NCBI GenBank assembly: GCA_025765615.1
Contig: JAIVFJ010000081.1
Location: 1-64,000 of the forward strand
Source of the DNA: Zopfochytrium polystomum
Taxonomy: Eukaryota > Chytridiomycota > Chytridiomycetes > Chytridiales > Chytridiaceae
Reading direction: 5' to 3'
DNA: 64,000 bases
The notes under the pieces were generated by a model. That model saw only the letters and a list, made by a program, of their open reading frames with translations. It was not told the origin of the DNA and made no database searches. The translations under genes were made by a program, and so were the position numbers. Below, one piece after another: positions 24,617-35,195 of this stretch (the first letter of the stretch is position 1; every line of letters starts with the position of its first letter).

Positions 24617-25928
24617 TTACTGCGAGAAGGAGACAATGGTGGAGCCGTACGTCGCCGTGTTGTCACCCTGCGGCACCCAGTTATTCCCATTGACCGACAC
24701 CATGTTCTTCACTCCAATGGTCGACAGGGCAAGGAGAGACACACGGGTGCTCGACTCGATGGACACAATGTTATCCTGGCAGGACTTGGTGTCGAGGCAT
24801 GTCTGGCTGTAGTTGTCGAAGAAACTGTAGAGGCCGGCGCCGTAGACCAGCACGTCGGTCGAGTTGACGACGCGGAGACCCCAGGCTTTGCGGCAAGAGT
24901 CGGTGGTGCACGCAGAGAAAGTTGGATCACCAAAGTTTGCATTCGCGGGGAACGGCGACGTTGCGACTGGCTTTGCTTGATAGTATGGTGTTTCTGGAAG
25001 AATAGAAGTGGGACAACGAAGTTGCTGGTGTCAATGAACGGCAGGCAGGCAGGCAGGGCAATTTTAGTGAATTATGGAAAGATCATTTACCGGTTTGGAT
25101 CATGCCCATGAAAACGTTTTTCGCTCCAGAAAGCTGGTAGTTGTACATTTGGTTGTGCTCCACAGCGGTCCCATACATCCAGACAGGGTTTCCCGCCGAA
25201 GTTTGGACAAGAAGTCCCCGGCCGTTGTAGATGGAAATCTGGTTGTGGTCAGACCGGTCGAGTTCGTGGTCTGCTACCCAGACCCACACGTTTTCAAGGT
25301 ATGCAGAGGCGGAAGAAGTGATCTTTGAAGCAACAGGCAGTGAGGGCACAGTTTCACGAATCGCTTGAGACAAATTGAACAGTACCTGCAACCCCAAAAA
25401 GGCGCCGCCGCACGCGATGGGCGTGCCGCTCGCCGAAGGGGACGACGTTGTCGTTGCCGGGGTGCTAGTTGTGGTGGTAGTGGCCGCGGTCGCGGAAGAA
25501 GAAGACGTCGACGAGCTGCTGGAGGACGCGGGTCCCTGCTGAAGACTGCCATTGACGCAGTGGTACTGGGACGGGTTGTAGCACGCAAAGCTGGCAGAGG
25601 TTCCGCACGCCAGTGTGCCGGTGGGGCAGAGCATGCCGTTGGTGCACGTGTACTGGGTCGTGTCGTAGGTTTGCGAGCCACAAGTCGCAGTCGAGGGGGC
25701 CGGAGCCGGGGCAGCGGTCACCAGCGGCTGTCATAAGAGGGGAACAATAACGGCCACGTGAGGAGGACGCGATATGAAATCTGGTCACGTGTGCTGGGGG
25801 TGCACAAGAAGGCAAACGAGCGAGCAAAGCACACACACCGGCAAAGCAAGGAGGATGGCGGCGACTGCGACGGCGGCGACGGCGGCGACGCGCCACGGGC
25901 GACGGGGGCATGAGTGTGCCGCAGTCAT
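24617..25928 (-). CDS. Secreted CBM52-like + GH55 C-terminal domain protein
   Basis: Exons 25928-25839, 25727-25386, 25322-25091 and 24993-24617 join in phase to 346 residues. A basic start plus Ala/Val/Leu core (residues 1-30) is a good signal peptide. A six-Cys module follows (YTCTNGMLCPTG, LACGT, ACYNPSQYHCVNGSL), resembling CBM52 of fungal endo-1,3-beta-glucanases, then a Ser/Thr linker. The last ~200 residues match the C-terminal end of GH55 exo-1,3-beta-glucanases: ENVWVWVADHELD, QISIYNGRGLLVQ, VWMYGTAVEHNQMYNYQL, NVFMGMIQTETPYYQ. Full GH55 enzymes are ~600-750 residues with two beta-helix domains; the first and most of the second are missing here, so activity is doubtful. It is likely extracellular or wall-bound and glucan-binding. 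Intron 25323-25385 (63 nt) has no stop and might be retained. Confidence 0.75.
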
Positions 25929-26245
25929 GGTCGTTCGTTATCTCTCTTTCGGTCGGAGAGGCTGGGGAAGGACAGAGGTCTTCGAAGTTGGCAGAACGCG
26001 ATCCCAATGAGGCTGTTTGGGTGAAGAAGAGGGTGAGGTTGGTGAGGTTGGTGTGTGTGTGTGTGTGTGTGTGTGTGGTGTGCATCGGCAGGACGGACCG
26101 AGGGGTTGGTGGGAGCGAGAAGCAAGGGAGGGGAGGGAGGGTTCAGCAGTAGACTTGGGGGGCAAATGCATAGCCCACACGGCGAGGACCCGAAAACTTC
26201 GCGGACGCACGGACCATGTGCGCGTGTGTGAGTGTGTGTGTGTGT

Positions 26246-26293
<48 letters not shown>

Positions 26294-27457
26294 GCGTTTG
26301 TGGCCGTGGCATGCGGTAGAGAAGAGAGAGCGCGCCCGTGTGCGGCAGAAGTTGCACGGGCGCGAGGGGAAGGAGCCGGCGACGAGACGAACAGCATTCA
26401 TTATACCTTGTGAGGCGGGTGGGTGGGTCGGTCGGTCGGTCGGTCGGTTGATGAGGCACTACCGCGGGCGGTGTTGTTGGGCTTTTTTTTTGTTTTTTTT
26501 TTTTTTTTTTTTTTTTTTTTCTTTCCCCTTATTTATTTAACAAGCGCGGCCGCTCCTCGTATTTTTGCACACGTGGTGATAAACAAATATGGACACACTC
26601 CGGTGAAAGGACTCGATCTTCATAGAGAGAGGGAGACAGACAGACAGACAGACAAATGGTAGACACTTATATAATATTTTGGCGCGTCACGGGCTTGTTT
26701 CCATGCGCATGTGATTGTTTCGGGCCGCAGCTGAGATTAGAATTCGTTGACAAGGAAGGCGGCCAGTGGAGGAGGGAAAAGGGGAATTGGTCATTCTTTG
26801 AAAAAATCGCACAATCTGACATTGAAGCTGCAGTTATTGCAATAATCATGAATGGCTTAAAGCCATGCGTGAACAGTACTCCCCATACTTGGGGCGAACA
26901 AAGGACAACTGAGGGAAGAGAAAAAGAGGGAGCAGGGGGCAGGGGAAACGAAATAGTGTGGGGTGTGAAAAGGTGCTGCTCAGTGAGTGTCAAGGAATAA
27001 GGAATAAGGATTGGTAAGGATCACCCTCTCTATTCACGCTCTTTCTACAGTCTCCCTCTTGTGCGTGGAGATTTCTACGACATCCTCCTATCCCAATCAG
27101 GCGACGTGTCTCTTGCGTGACAGGATTTTATAGCATAAATGGCTTATTTTCTGGATGGATGTCAATGAAACAGAGGTGGAATTGAATTGCAAACAAATCT
27201 CACGTTGTTTGAAAAAGACAATACCATGTCAAAGTTTTTGTCCGAAAAGTTTTTTTTTTTTTTTTTTTTTTTTTTTGTCTTCGCCAGTGCCAAACGCCAT
27301 CGCGGTTGCAGTTGATTGGCGCGGCGGACCCTGGAATTTGACCGATAAGGAAATCATTTTTGTTTGGCGATCGTTCGTTCGTTCCCAAGCAACAACCAAA
27401 CCACCCAAAAAAAGACCAGAAGAAAGTAAGAATTTAATATATTTTGGACAAAGAGAA
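25929..27457. promoter_or_regulatory. Divergent intergenic region rich in microsatellites
   Basis: This lies between the GH55-like start (-) and the Sec14-like start (+). It holds (TG)n tracts at 26051-26078 and 26222-26290, GGTC repeats at 26424-26448, a T-run at 26482-26521, GACA repeats at 26634-26654 and a T-run at 27248-27277. The last part (27155-27457) is open in the Sec14 frame but has noncoding texture. Both promoters should be here. Confidence 0.5.
26222..26290. repeat. (TG)n microsatellite
   Basis: Nearly pure TG dinucleotide tract interrupted by GTGAG triplets. A shorter sister tract lies 170 bp upstream at 26051-26078. Confidence 0.9.
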
Positions 27458-28855
27458 ATGTTGCGGTCCGTCTTGGGGTTTGTTGGCGTCGGCAGCGGAA
27501 AGGACAAGTCCGACGGCGGCGGCGGCGGAGGGGGCGGAGGGGGCGGAGGGGGCGGTGAGCGCCCTCCGTCGTCGGCCTCGTCGTCGTCCTCGACCGTCGT
27601 CGGGACAGCAACAACAACTACCACCACCACCACCACCACGTCCGTCCCCAACCTCACGCGCCTGCCCGACGTGTTCCTCACCACAGTCCGCCCGGCACTC
27701 GACGCCGCCCCGGATCCTGTCGCCGCACTAGGCGAGGCCCACCTGGCCGTCTTTGACGAACTCAAGGCTACCGTCCACGGCACAGCCGCCACCGCCGACG
27801 ACGCCGGCGCCGACGCCAGCGGCTTCTGGGCGTCCCTCAAGGGCGACCCTTACAACGGCGAGCGCGCCTGGGCCGACGACCGCTGCCTCCTGCGGTACCT
27901 GCGAGCCACAAAGTTCCACTCTGCGCGCGCCGCGCGCGATCGCCTCGCCGCCACGCTCGAGTGGCGGCGGTCGTACCGGCCGCTGGACATCACCGCGGCC
28001 GATATCTACCCTGAGGCCGTAACGGGCAAGCAGCACTTTACCGGCTTTGACCGCGGCGGCCGGCCAGTGCTGTACCTGGTGCCGCGGCTGGAAAACACAA
28101 AGACGTACGAACGCCAGCTGCGCTATGTCGTGTTCAACCTCGAGTGCGCGATCCGCCTGATGCCGCCCGGGATCGAGCAGGTGACGATCGTCGTCGACTT
28201 TGAGGACCTGAACGTGTTTTCGGCTCCGCCGCCCGGTGTGAGCAAAGGTTTCTTGGACATTGTGGCGAACCACTACCCCGAGCGGCTGGCGCGGGGGATC
28301 ATTGTCAACCCGTCGTGGTACCTGGGCTTCTTTTTCCGAGTGCTCGGCCCGTTCATGGATCCCGCCACAAAGGCAAAGGTCCTGTTCGTCACGGTCGACC
28401 GCAAAAAGATTGCCCAGCAGCAGCAGCAGCAGCAGCACCAGAAGGCCATGCGGAAGAAAAAGGACGCGGACGGCGAAGACGGCGGTGGCGCGGACGCCGT
28501 TGCCGGAACCGGCGGCTGGACGACAAGCTTGGAGGAGCACGTCGACCCGGACCAGCTGCCCATCGAGTTTGGCGGAACATTTCAGTACAAGTTTGACGTG
28601 GATGAATGTGAGTTTCCTTCCAACACAGAGAGAGTGAGTGTGTGTCCGAATCCAGATGTGGGTGAAGAAGGCATGCTGGTGGGGATGCGCGCGAAAGCGT
28701 AATCATCACCCGCCGTCTCTTTCCCACCACCATACGATCATCAGTTGGTGCTTTGTTTGATCCATCTCGAGGCTGACACCTTCGGGGCCTTTCCCCTTTC
28801 CCCCCCTTCTCCGCCAGACTTTAAGCACATCTCGGCCGTCGAGGTCAAAGCTTGA
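27458..28855 (+). CDS. CRAL-TRIO (Sec14/Pdr16-like) lipid transfer protein
   Basis: Exons 27458-28607 and 28818-28855 (210-nt intron, donor GTGAGT, acceptor CGCCAG) give 395 residues ending DEYFKHISAVEVKA. The unspliced alternative runs to 28702 but loses this Sec14-like tail. The CRAL-TRIO N-domain is CLLRYLRATKFHSARAARDR; the lipid-binding lobe includes GFDRGGRPVLYLVPRLENT, ECAIRLMPPG and IVNPSWYLGFFFRVLGPFM. The ENTKT and MPPG signatures resemble yeast Pdr16/Pdr17 phosphatidylinositol transfer proteins rather than Sec14 itself. Family members exchange phosphatidylinositol and a second lipid at membranes and affect sterol and PI pools. Low-complexity oddities are a 14-Gly run near residue 20, Ser and Thr runs, and a Gln run near residue 320 that interrupts the fold. 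Confidence 0.88.
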
Positions 28856-29703
28856 TGACCTTCAGGCGCGGTGCAGTTTTGGTTATTTGAGGGTTTGTCT
28901 GCGTGTCGAAAGCGTAAAAACTATTTCTTGTGAAGCTTACAGTTACAGCAATGCACCGAGAACATCAGATCAACTCCGTCTGTGATGCAAATTTTTTGTT
29001 TTTTTCTTCCATTTTTAACCCTTGATTGGTCAGCATGCCAATGGTGGCAGGCTGACCCAATTTCCGTTGTTACAATTGGAGAGCTCCACCAAAACTGAAC
29101 AGATCCTCCTGAAACTTTGATATGTTGTTCTCCTACCGATCCTGCAAATGCAGTCCAAATTAGCTTGATCACTTTGCGAGTGAAAATAAGTTACATCAAT
29201 CAACGAAACAGCGTGCCGTATATGGCACAGTGCCACGAACCCACCCACTTGCCTACTCATTCCGCAGTGCAAAGGCGATCCTGCGACATGCACGCCATTC
29301 CCGACCGCAATTTTTCGCAGAGGTAGATCCAGTGTGCGTGTATCTGGTGACACCTCAATTGTTTCAATCTGTTCTCTGATCAGCTAACCCTTAGCTGCTG
29401 TTTAACGGAACTCTGGAAAAAGATGGCTGATGAAAACACCCCCAGCTGCACCAGAACTACCAAGGAGGCTGGGAAAAACACTAAGGCATATTGGGAGATG
29501 CGTTTAATCAACTCTGGACACTCCAAGGAGTCACTGGCTGGTCGTCCCTTGAAAGAATAGAGAGCTTGGGTGTGTGACAAAGCAAACCTGCAGGCCGCTG
29601 GCCGAAGGCCAGCGCCCATGGAAGGGTGAACGCGAAGAGAGCAGGGAAGCATGGTTCACGTTGTGTACTGCAAGGGATGTGTGTGAGACTATACTCATCT
29701 AAA

Positions 29704-30342
29704 TAGTCACTCTGAGTGAGTGAGTGAAAGGAGTGAATGAAGTGGAGATGTGTGTTTGTGGGTGGTCCTTCTCCCCAACTTGGAGAGAAAGAGAAAAAAA
29801 CTCTGTTATGAGTAATTGATACATAATGATGATATGCACGCTGTAATAGTTGCTAGGCAAGTGTGACCAGCATAGAATAAAAACCTCTCCTATATTATCT
29901 GCTTGAGCAGAGGAGGAGGAAAACTGTTAATACCAGGTGTTAGGCGGAACTGACTGGTTGGCAGCGAGAGGCACAAGACGGACCTGAACCTATTGTGACT
30001 GTCAGTTATTGTTCTCACAATGCCCATGGGAGAGTGAGCCACCGCCAATGCTGACCTAGGCGCTGGCTTGCGCTGATGACAAATACTCTGAGTATTAAGT
30101 GGACAGGAACCTGGTGTCAACAGTTTTCCTCCTCCTCTGCTCAAGGAGATAATATAGGAGAGGTTTTTACTCTGTGCTGGTCACGTTGCCTAGCAACTAT
30201 TACAGCGTGCACATCATCATTATGTATCAATAATTCATTACAGAGTTTTTTTCTCTTTCTCTCCAAGTTGGGGAGAAGGACCACCCACAAACACATATCT
30301 CCACTTCATTCACTCCTTCCACTCACTCACTCAGAGTAGACT
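29704..30342. repeat. Long imperfect palindrome (foldback/MITE-like)
   Basis: The left arm (29704-29938) and right arm (30109-30342) are reverse complements over about 235 bp with scattered mismatches. Matching landmarks include CTCTGAGTGAGTGAGTG versus CACTCACTCACTCAGAG, GGGTGGTCCTTCTCCCCAAC and its complement, and CTCTCCTATATTAT and its complement. The spacer (~170 bp) is unique and non-coding. Target-site duplications were not found by eye. It could be a foldback DNA transposon, a MITE with long inverted repeats, or two oppositely inserted copies of one element. Confidence 0.8.
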
Positions 30343-31274
30343 GTTTACACATCAGCGTGCCAGCTATCTGGCTGCATCAACCACAGATTCTAGCTCCGGA
30401 TTAACACTCTCTACCACCTCCAACAAACAGAATCAGCATAGATCCACTTAGAACCATTTCGTTGGGAGGCTCAAAATTTTCGACCGCCTCTCCCAGCCGA
30501 CCCCGTCATCCAATCCAAGCTTGCTATAGTGCATTCAAAAGCCCTGAATCTCCTCTTTCCAACAAGCTATCACAGAGCTCTCTAAGTTGTCTCTACAGAA
30601 TTTGATTGATCGCTGGAGTCAAAAGCGCTTCCTCAACTTTGAGTGATATTGTCGCAACGGGAGAAGCAATCAGAGGACGCCCTTACACACCTGTATTTGC
30701 CTGCTTCTGCTCTTTTGATTAATACCTAAAGCGCTGCGCTCTGACCCCTACAGCAGGAGCTACAAGAGATTTCAATAAGGTGGTCCAAAAAGTCGAACTA
30801 CCACTACCTCCAACCACAATTTTGTCCTTTCTTGTGTGACAAGTCACCCCAGGAGCACACCAAATTGCTCTAAGTTCTCTCTATTCCGCTCTCCTACACT
30901 CTCCAAAGGAAAACACCACCAAAACTTTGATCCTCGGCCTGAAATTCAGCACACTGTCACTATTCAACAGTGCCAACCTGCTATTCCAATTTCAGAATTT
31001 TCCATCCATCAATCAGCTTGCAACAAGCATTTGTGTGCAACAGACATCTTCTATTCTGGACCATTTCTCCATCAAGTAGAGCATCACACAACTCCTAGAG
31101 TCACTATTTGTCACTGCCGGACTGTTGAGGCAACTCCTCCAAATTTTTCCAGCTACTGGTTTTCTCCTGCAACAGAATCATCACTATGTGCAACACAATG
31201 TCGTCCCACCTAAACTCGTTTGTTGGCATGTTAACTGGCAAGACGCTGACGGAATTCAATGACTTTTTTAGCAA

Positions 31275-31400
31275 GTATGCAGAATGGTGAGGTGCACTGG
31301 GGATTGAACCCAGCACACTGCCATGATGGCCAAGAGGAACCCACCCTCCTGTCACACACCAGGGGACTGCAACCCCCAGCTCATACACACAGTCAGGAAG
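31275..31400 (-). repeat. Antisense tRNA-derived SINE fragment
   Basis: On the minus strand, GGGTTCAATCCCCAGTGCACC carries a good RNA polymerase III B box (GGTTCAATCCC at 31311-31301), preceded by CTTGGCCATCATGG in the A-box position. Flanks are not tRNA-like, so this is a degenerate SINE rather than a tRNA gene. Confidence 0.4.
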
Positions 31401-31830
31401 AAAAGTGCAGGCAAGGGACTTCAGGTACAGGTTCACACACTCAGCAAGATGGGGGCAGCTACTTCAATAGGAAACGGTTGGAATCACCAGGGAGGAGGGA
31501 AAAAGGAGGGAAAACGCATACAAAACAGCAAAACAATAAATAAAATAGTAAAGAAAAGAATGGGAGGAGTGAATCACCAAGAAATGGGGCTGAGCCAGCC
31601 AAACAAGGAAGACAGCCCAGAGAATCATGGGGCATTTGTGGAGAGGGCTGGCAAGTAATGATTGGTGCAGATAAGAAGACAGTCACTCTCAGCCACACAA
31701 GAAAGGAAAGACACAGACAGAGACAACAAGGAAGAAATAAAAGAGAAAACAGGAAAACAGGAAAAACAGGATAAATTACTAATTGGAAAAATGAGTAAAA
31801 ATCACCTATGAAAAGATGAAGAAAAACCCT

Positions 31831-31880
31831 GTGATCTCATACCCTTTAATGAGGCATTACATCATGGTAGCAGGTGGTAG
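31831..31880. repeat. 50-bp repeat, left copy
   Basis: GTGATCTCATACCCTTTAATGAGG... to ...CAGGTGGTAG is repeated almost exactly at 48749-48798, on the other side of the LINE array, in the same orientation. Confidence 0.75.
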
Positions 31881-32665
31881 CCAGGGTTGGGAAAATTTAT
31901 GGACAGTCCAATTGTCTGCCATGTCATTGTCATTTTGGACAGCATTTTGGACAGTCCCACCCAAAAAAGAAAGCAGGTGTCTGATTATAAGAGGTGTGTC
32001 CGCCACGAGGTGCGAGACCATCGCTCATCGCTCAAACTGCAAAAAAAACAGAGATCACGTCCCCAGCAATAGCGATGCCTCAGTCTTCAGATAGTTGCAC
32101 GCCCTTGCCGTCATCGGGGGAGCTCCATCCAACAGCAACGCCAGTCCTGACTGGTTGACCGCAGTTAAAAGAAGTTACAAACAGCCAGTTGAACAGCGAT
32201 GAATGTGGAGTTTCTTGCAGGCACCAGTGGTGAGTTTGACTATGATCACAACTGCTGGCGATCATCTCATTGCTTTCTCCCGCTCACAACAATCGTTTTC
32301 AGATCAGGAGGGATGCCAACAACGTCCCACTCTCCAGCGGTACAACTTTGCCTGACCATTTCATAACCACCATGCACGAGGTTGGGGGAATCGCTGCCAA
32401 CGGTCCAGTGACTAAACACGGGATTCAACACCTCGTCCTAGAGCACCACGACCTCGAGCGGGCCTGCCACCCCCCCCAAACCGCCTCCTCAGCACCTCCA
32501 GCGTCTCCCCAAGGCGCCAGGTCCTCCACAGCGACAATGCACCTCCATGCCAGACTCATTCTCAAGCGCCAAGTCGAGGTCACGCATCCACGCTGATGCC
32601 CGCAATCGCCTTCAAGACGACGTAATTGAAAAGGTTGTCTTTGTCGTAACAAATTAGGGTTAGGG

Positions 32666-34672
32666 GGGGATTTTTTGACTTCGCAACATGAGTGGTCGCT
32701 TGAAGAGAGCGTCAAAGACACCTCCGTCGGCGGCGGCTTCATCGCGACCCATCTCGGACTACTTCGCCCCATCTTCGTTCCCAGCCCTATCCCCCGATCT
32801 GCCACCAACTACGAGCGATCCGCAACCGCTTCTGAACGATCCACCTTCGGCTTCGATCGATCGTCCGGATGATCCCCCACTAACACCAGTGGGAGGTCGG
32901 CGCTGCAAGCGCAAAGTTCCATTACCTGCTACCCTCAACTTTCGACCCACCACCGCTGAAGAGTTCTACATGCTCGAAGCGCAGGTTTTCCAGACTGCCC
33001 AGACAACGCTGAAGTGCAGCTGTGGTCAGCCGTACAACAGCGATGCCGTCAAGGCAACGAGTCGATCTATGGGGTCCGCCGACTCAGCCTTGATAAGCCC
33101 CCGTGCGCCAAACTCCGTTTACACGACGCTCTCCGTCGCCACGACTCTCTGTACCTCGAACGCCTAGACAACGCATATCGCCATCTGGTCTCCTTTGGCT
33201 GACCTCCCCGGGGCCACGCCGAGAAACGCCTTCACGGCGAAATGACGGAGCCGGTGGCGTCGGCAGCGCCGCCGGCGCCTAGGGAAGATGGACCTCCTCC
33301 TGCCACTCCCCTGCGTCGCGCGACACCGCCTTCTTCATCGACTCCTCCGCTCACCTCCGCCCCCTGCAGTCCTCGCCAACCCGCAGCTACCAACAGCACC
33401 AACCTCTACTGGCTCGGAGCGCCTACGCGATCTCCTGCTAGCACGCCCGCCATACCTCACGAAAGCGATCCTCCAACCAAAAAGAGGCATCTTCGACGCT
33501 TTCCTCCGAATCCTTCCAAGTGCGCATTACTCTGTTCCCAAGTTTCTCGACGAGCTGCTTGTCGATGTACAGGGGACAATCAACCCCCTCCTGCGCAACA
33601 TGCAGGCGATTATTGCGGACCAGGACAACCTCATCAAACAGCTCGTTTCCGCTATTGAGACTCCCCGACCTCAACTCGTGGATCGCAGTACATCTCCACA
33701 GAAACCAACGACACGTAACAAGGCCACATCCACAAGCCCAGCCCCTCCCACCATTTCGACTTCAACCTCACCACTTCCGCCTGTCCCAGTCACAGACACC
33801 GCGTCATCACCACTGCCCCGTTCTCCGCTGCCGTCGCCCCTCCGCCCTTGCCGCCGGCCCCTGATCCCAGGGCCCCCCCCCCCAGCCTGCCTCCCGCCCC
33901 CAGGTGAACTCCGCACGCACCCCTCAGGGCGCGCGAAGGGAGTTCCTGTTGCGGTGGGAGAAGACTGGGAGGGCCCTCCGATCTGCAGCAGCTCCACTCA
34001 ATCTGGACCCCAGGGGGCCGGCCTGTTAGTTTTCGCCCAGTTTTTTTCCGAACTTCGTTGCACCAGTCCACTCACTCGGCACCTCTCCATTGGCTGCGAT
34101 TTGCGCTTCATCACCTTGGAGCTCCGTATGCAACAGACATCTCGCCTATCGGGCACGGGTTGCGACTTTTTGAGGCATGGGTGGCAGAAGATAAGTATGA
34201 GGCGTTTTGTGATTTCCTCCAATCACATCCTTCTTTCTCTTTGCTCCCTGACTTTGATCCGCTGCAGCCGCCTGCACATGACCACCATCCCGACGCGGTG
34301 AAGCGTGCAGAGTTCGCGTTTTTTATGCGGCGGGCCCAGTCAGCGAGATTTGCCATTCACCCTGACCTCTGCCGATCCATTGTTGATTCTATTCCTTCCT
34401 CTCTTGCTGACCTCTTCTCTTCTCGTCTTGTTCGCCGTCGGTGAGCTGTTGTCACTTTTGCTCTTCCTCCGAACATATATGCCTTTCTTCTGGCTAGAGC
34501 GTCCCCTTTGCTATCCAATGATTCACCTTCGCTTACATGCATGTTTGCGATCAGGGTTCCTACTCTTCTGTTCATCTGTATGAGTCCTTTAACTTTCAAG
34601 TTGCAGATTCCTCACCTCTTCTCTTGGGGGGGGGTTGGAGCAAATAAATCCCATTGAAAATTAGGGTTAGGG
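32666..34672 (+). mobile_element. LINE array unit 1: ORF1-only element with family tail
   Basis: A 2-kb unit is bounded on both sides by TTAGGGTTAGGG (32654-32665 and 34661-34672). Its last ~70 bp match the 3' end of the larger LINE copies (TTTAACTTTCAAG, GCAGATTCCTCACC, GGTTGGAGC, ATTGAAAATTAGGG). It encodes no endonuclease or reverse transcriptase. Open frames 32688-33167, 33288-34301 and 34058-34444 overlap in different frames and look like a decayed gag-like ORF1. Because it shares the 3' tail that a LINE reverse transcriptase would recognise, it is probably a non-autonomous member or a deleted LINE. Confidence 0.7.
32688..34444 (+). pseudogene. ORF1-like remnant of unit 1
   Basis: It starts with ATG 32688 shortly after the TTAGGG junction and a T-run. 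The first ~160 codons are Pro/Ser-rich with CKRKVPLPATLNFRPTTAEE, FYMLEAQVF and a CSCGQPY motif. Later pieces contain LLRNMQAIIADQDNLIKQL (a possible short coiled coil), a Pro-rich stretch, and a C-terminal segment with LRLFEAWVAEDKYEAFCDFL. At least two frame changes break it. It is not clearly alignable to ORF1 of the larger units, so it may be a different ORF1 lineage. Confidence 0.5.
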
Positions 34673-35080
34673 AGGAGCCCAGTAGCTCAGTTGGTTAACA
34701 CCTCTGAGTTTGCTGGTGAGGGGCGCCGGTTCGATCCCGGCACAGGTACTAGGGGAAGCGCGGCTAAAAACCATCTGATAAGGACACCCCGGCCCTCCTC
34801 TGGTTGCCCCTGGTGGTTAGTACGGTGAAAGCCGTGCGAGGTAGCTCAAATAACGGGAAGGTACCTGGCACGCTCCCCAGGTACTGGGCCGTCGCGGTTA
34901 AGTTGAGTGATGTCCTCCAATGACAGCTCCCCATAAGGACAGCTAAGGAGACTATACTGACTGGCGTGACTGATGAGAGCGGCTACCGGTGTGCTAAGCA
35001 TGCTCAAGGTTTCACGGTGCCTAGTGAATAAAGTTGAGCCCCAGTTGGGGGGCCTGAGGGTTCAACTCCCTCCTAGGTAC
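34673..35080 (+). mobile_element. tRNA-derived SINE, copy 1 (heads LINE unit 2)
   Basis: It begins immediately after TTAGGGTTAGGG. The first 70 bp look like a tRNA with A box TAGCTCAGTTGG and B box GGTTCGATCCC. The ~330-bp body contains GATAAGGACACCCC, GGTAGCTCAAATAACGGGAA, GGTACTGGGCCGT and CTGATGAGAGCGGCTACCGG. It ends GGTTCAACTCCCTCCTAGGTAC, which is a second B-box-like block. The LINE follows directly. It is ~95% alike to the copy at 45027 and shares its body with 47390. Confidence 0.85.
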
Positions 35081-35195
35081 GGCTGGGACACCCTCCCAAC
35101 CAGAGCGTCATCCGAAATACCGCACCCCCCCCTCTCTTGACACCACCGACCCAAAGCGAGGGCGCCCGGGATCGCGCGGCCCCGCCTCCTCCGCT

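Larger units (their letters stand above)
28856..32653. other. 3.8-kb repeat-rich region without supported gene
   Basis: AT-richer sequence follows the Sec14-like gene. It contains a 640-bp palindrome (29.70-30.34 kb), an antisense tRNA-like fragment (31.28-31.35 kb) and a 50-bp repeat (31.83 kb) also found beyond the LINE cluster. The small open frames have no recognisable features. Confidence 0.5.

Noticed and set aside
26045..26400. His/Thr-repeat frames over the (TG)n tracts
   Set aside because: Simple microsatellite translation in several frames at once; it lies in the promoter spacer of the GH55-like gene.
28608..28702. Unspliced end of the Sec14-like protein
   Set aside because: Splicing 28607 to 28818 gives a Sec14-like C-terminus and a good donor and acceptor; the unspliced tail has no family resemblance.
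34673..34745. A functional tRNA gene
   Set aside because: A and B boxes are good, but the acceptor stem does not close and the same block repeats as the head of a ~400-bp SINE.
34930..35040. Hammerhead-ribozyme-like CTGATGAG inside the SINE body (also in copies 2 and 3)
   Set aside because: The matching GAAA core strand and a proper cleavage site are not found at workable distances, so only one half of the core is present.
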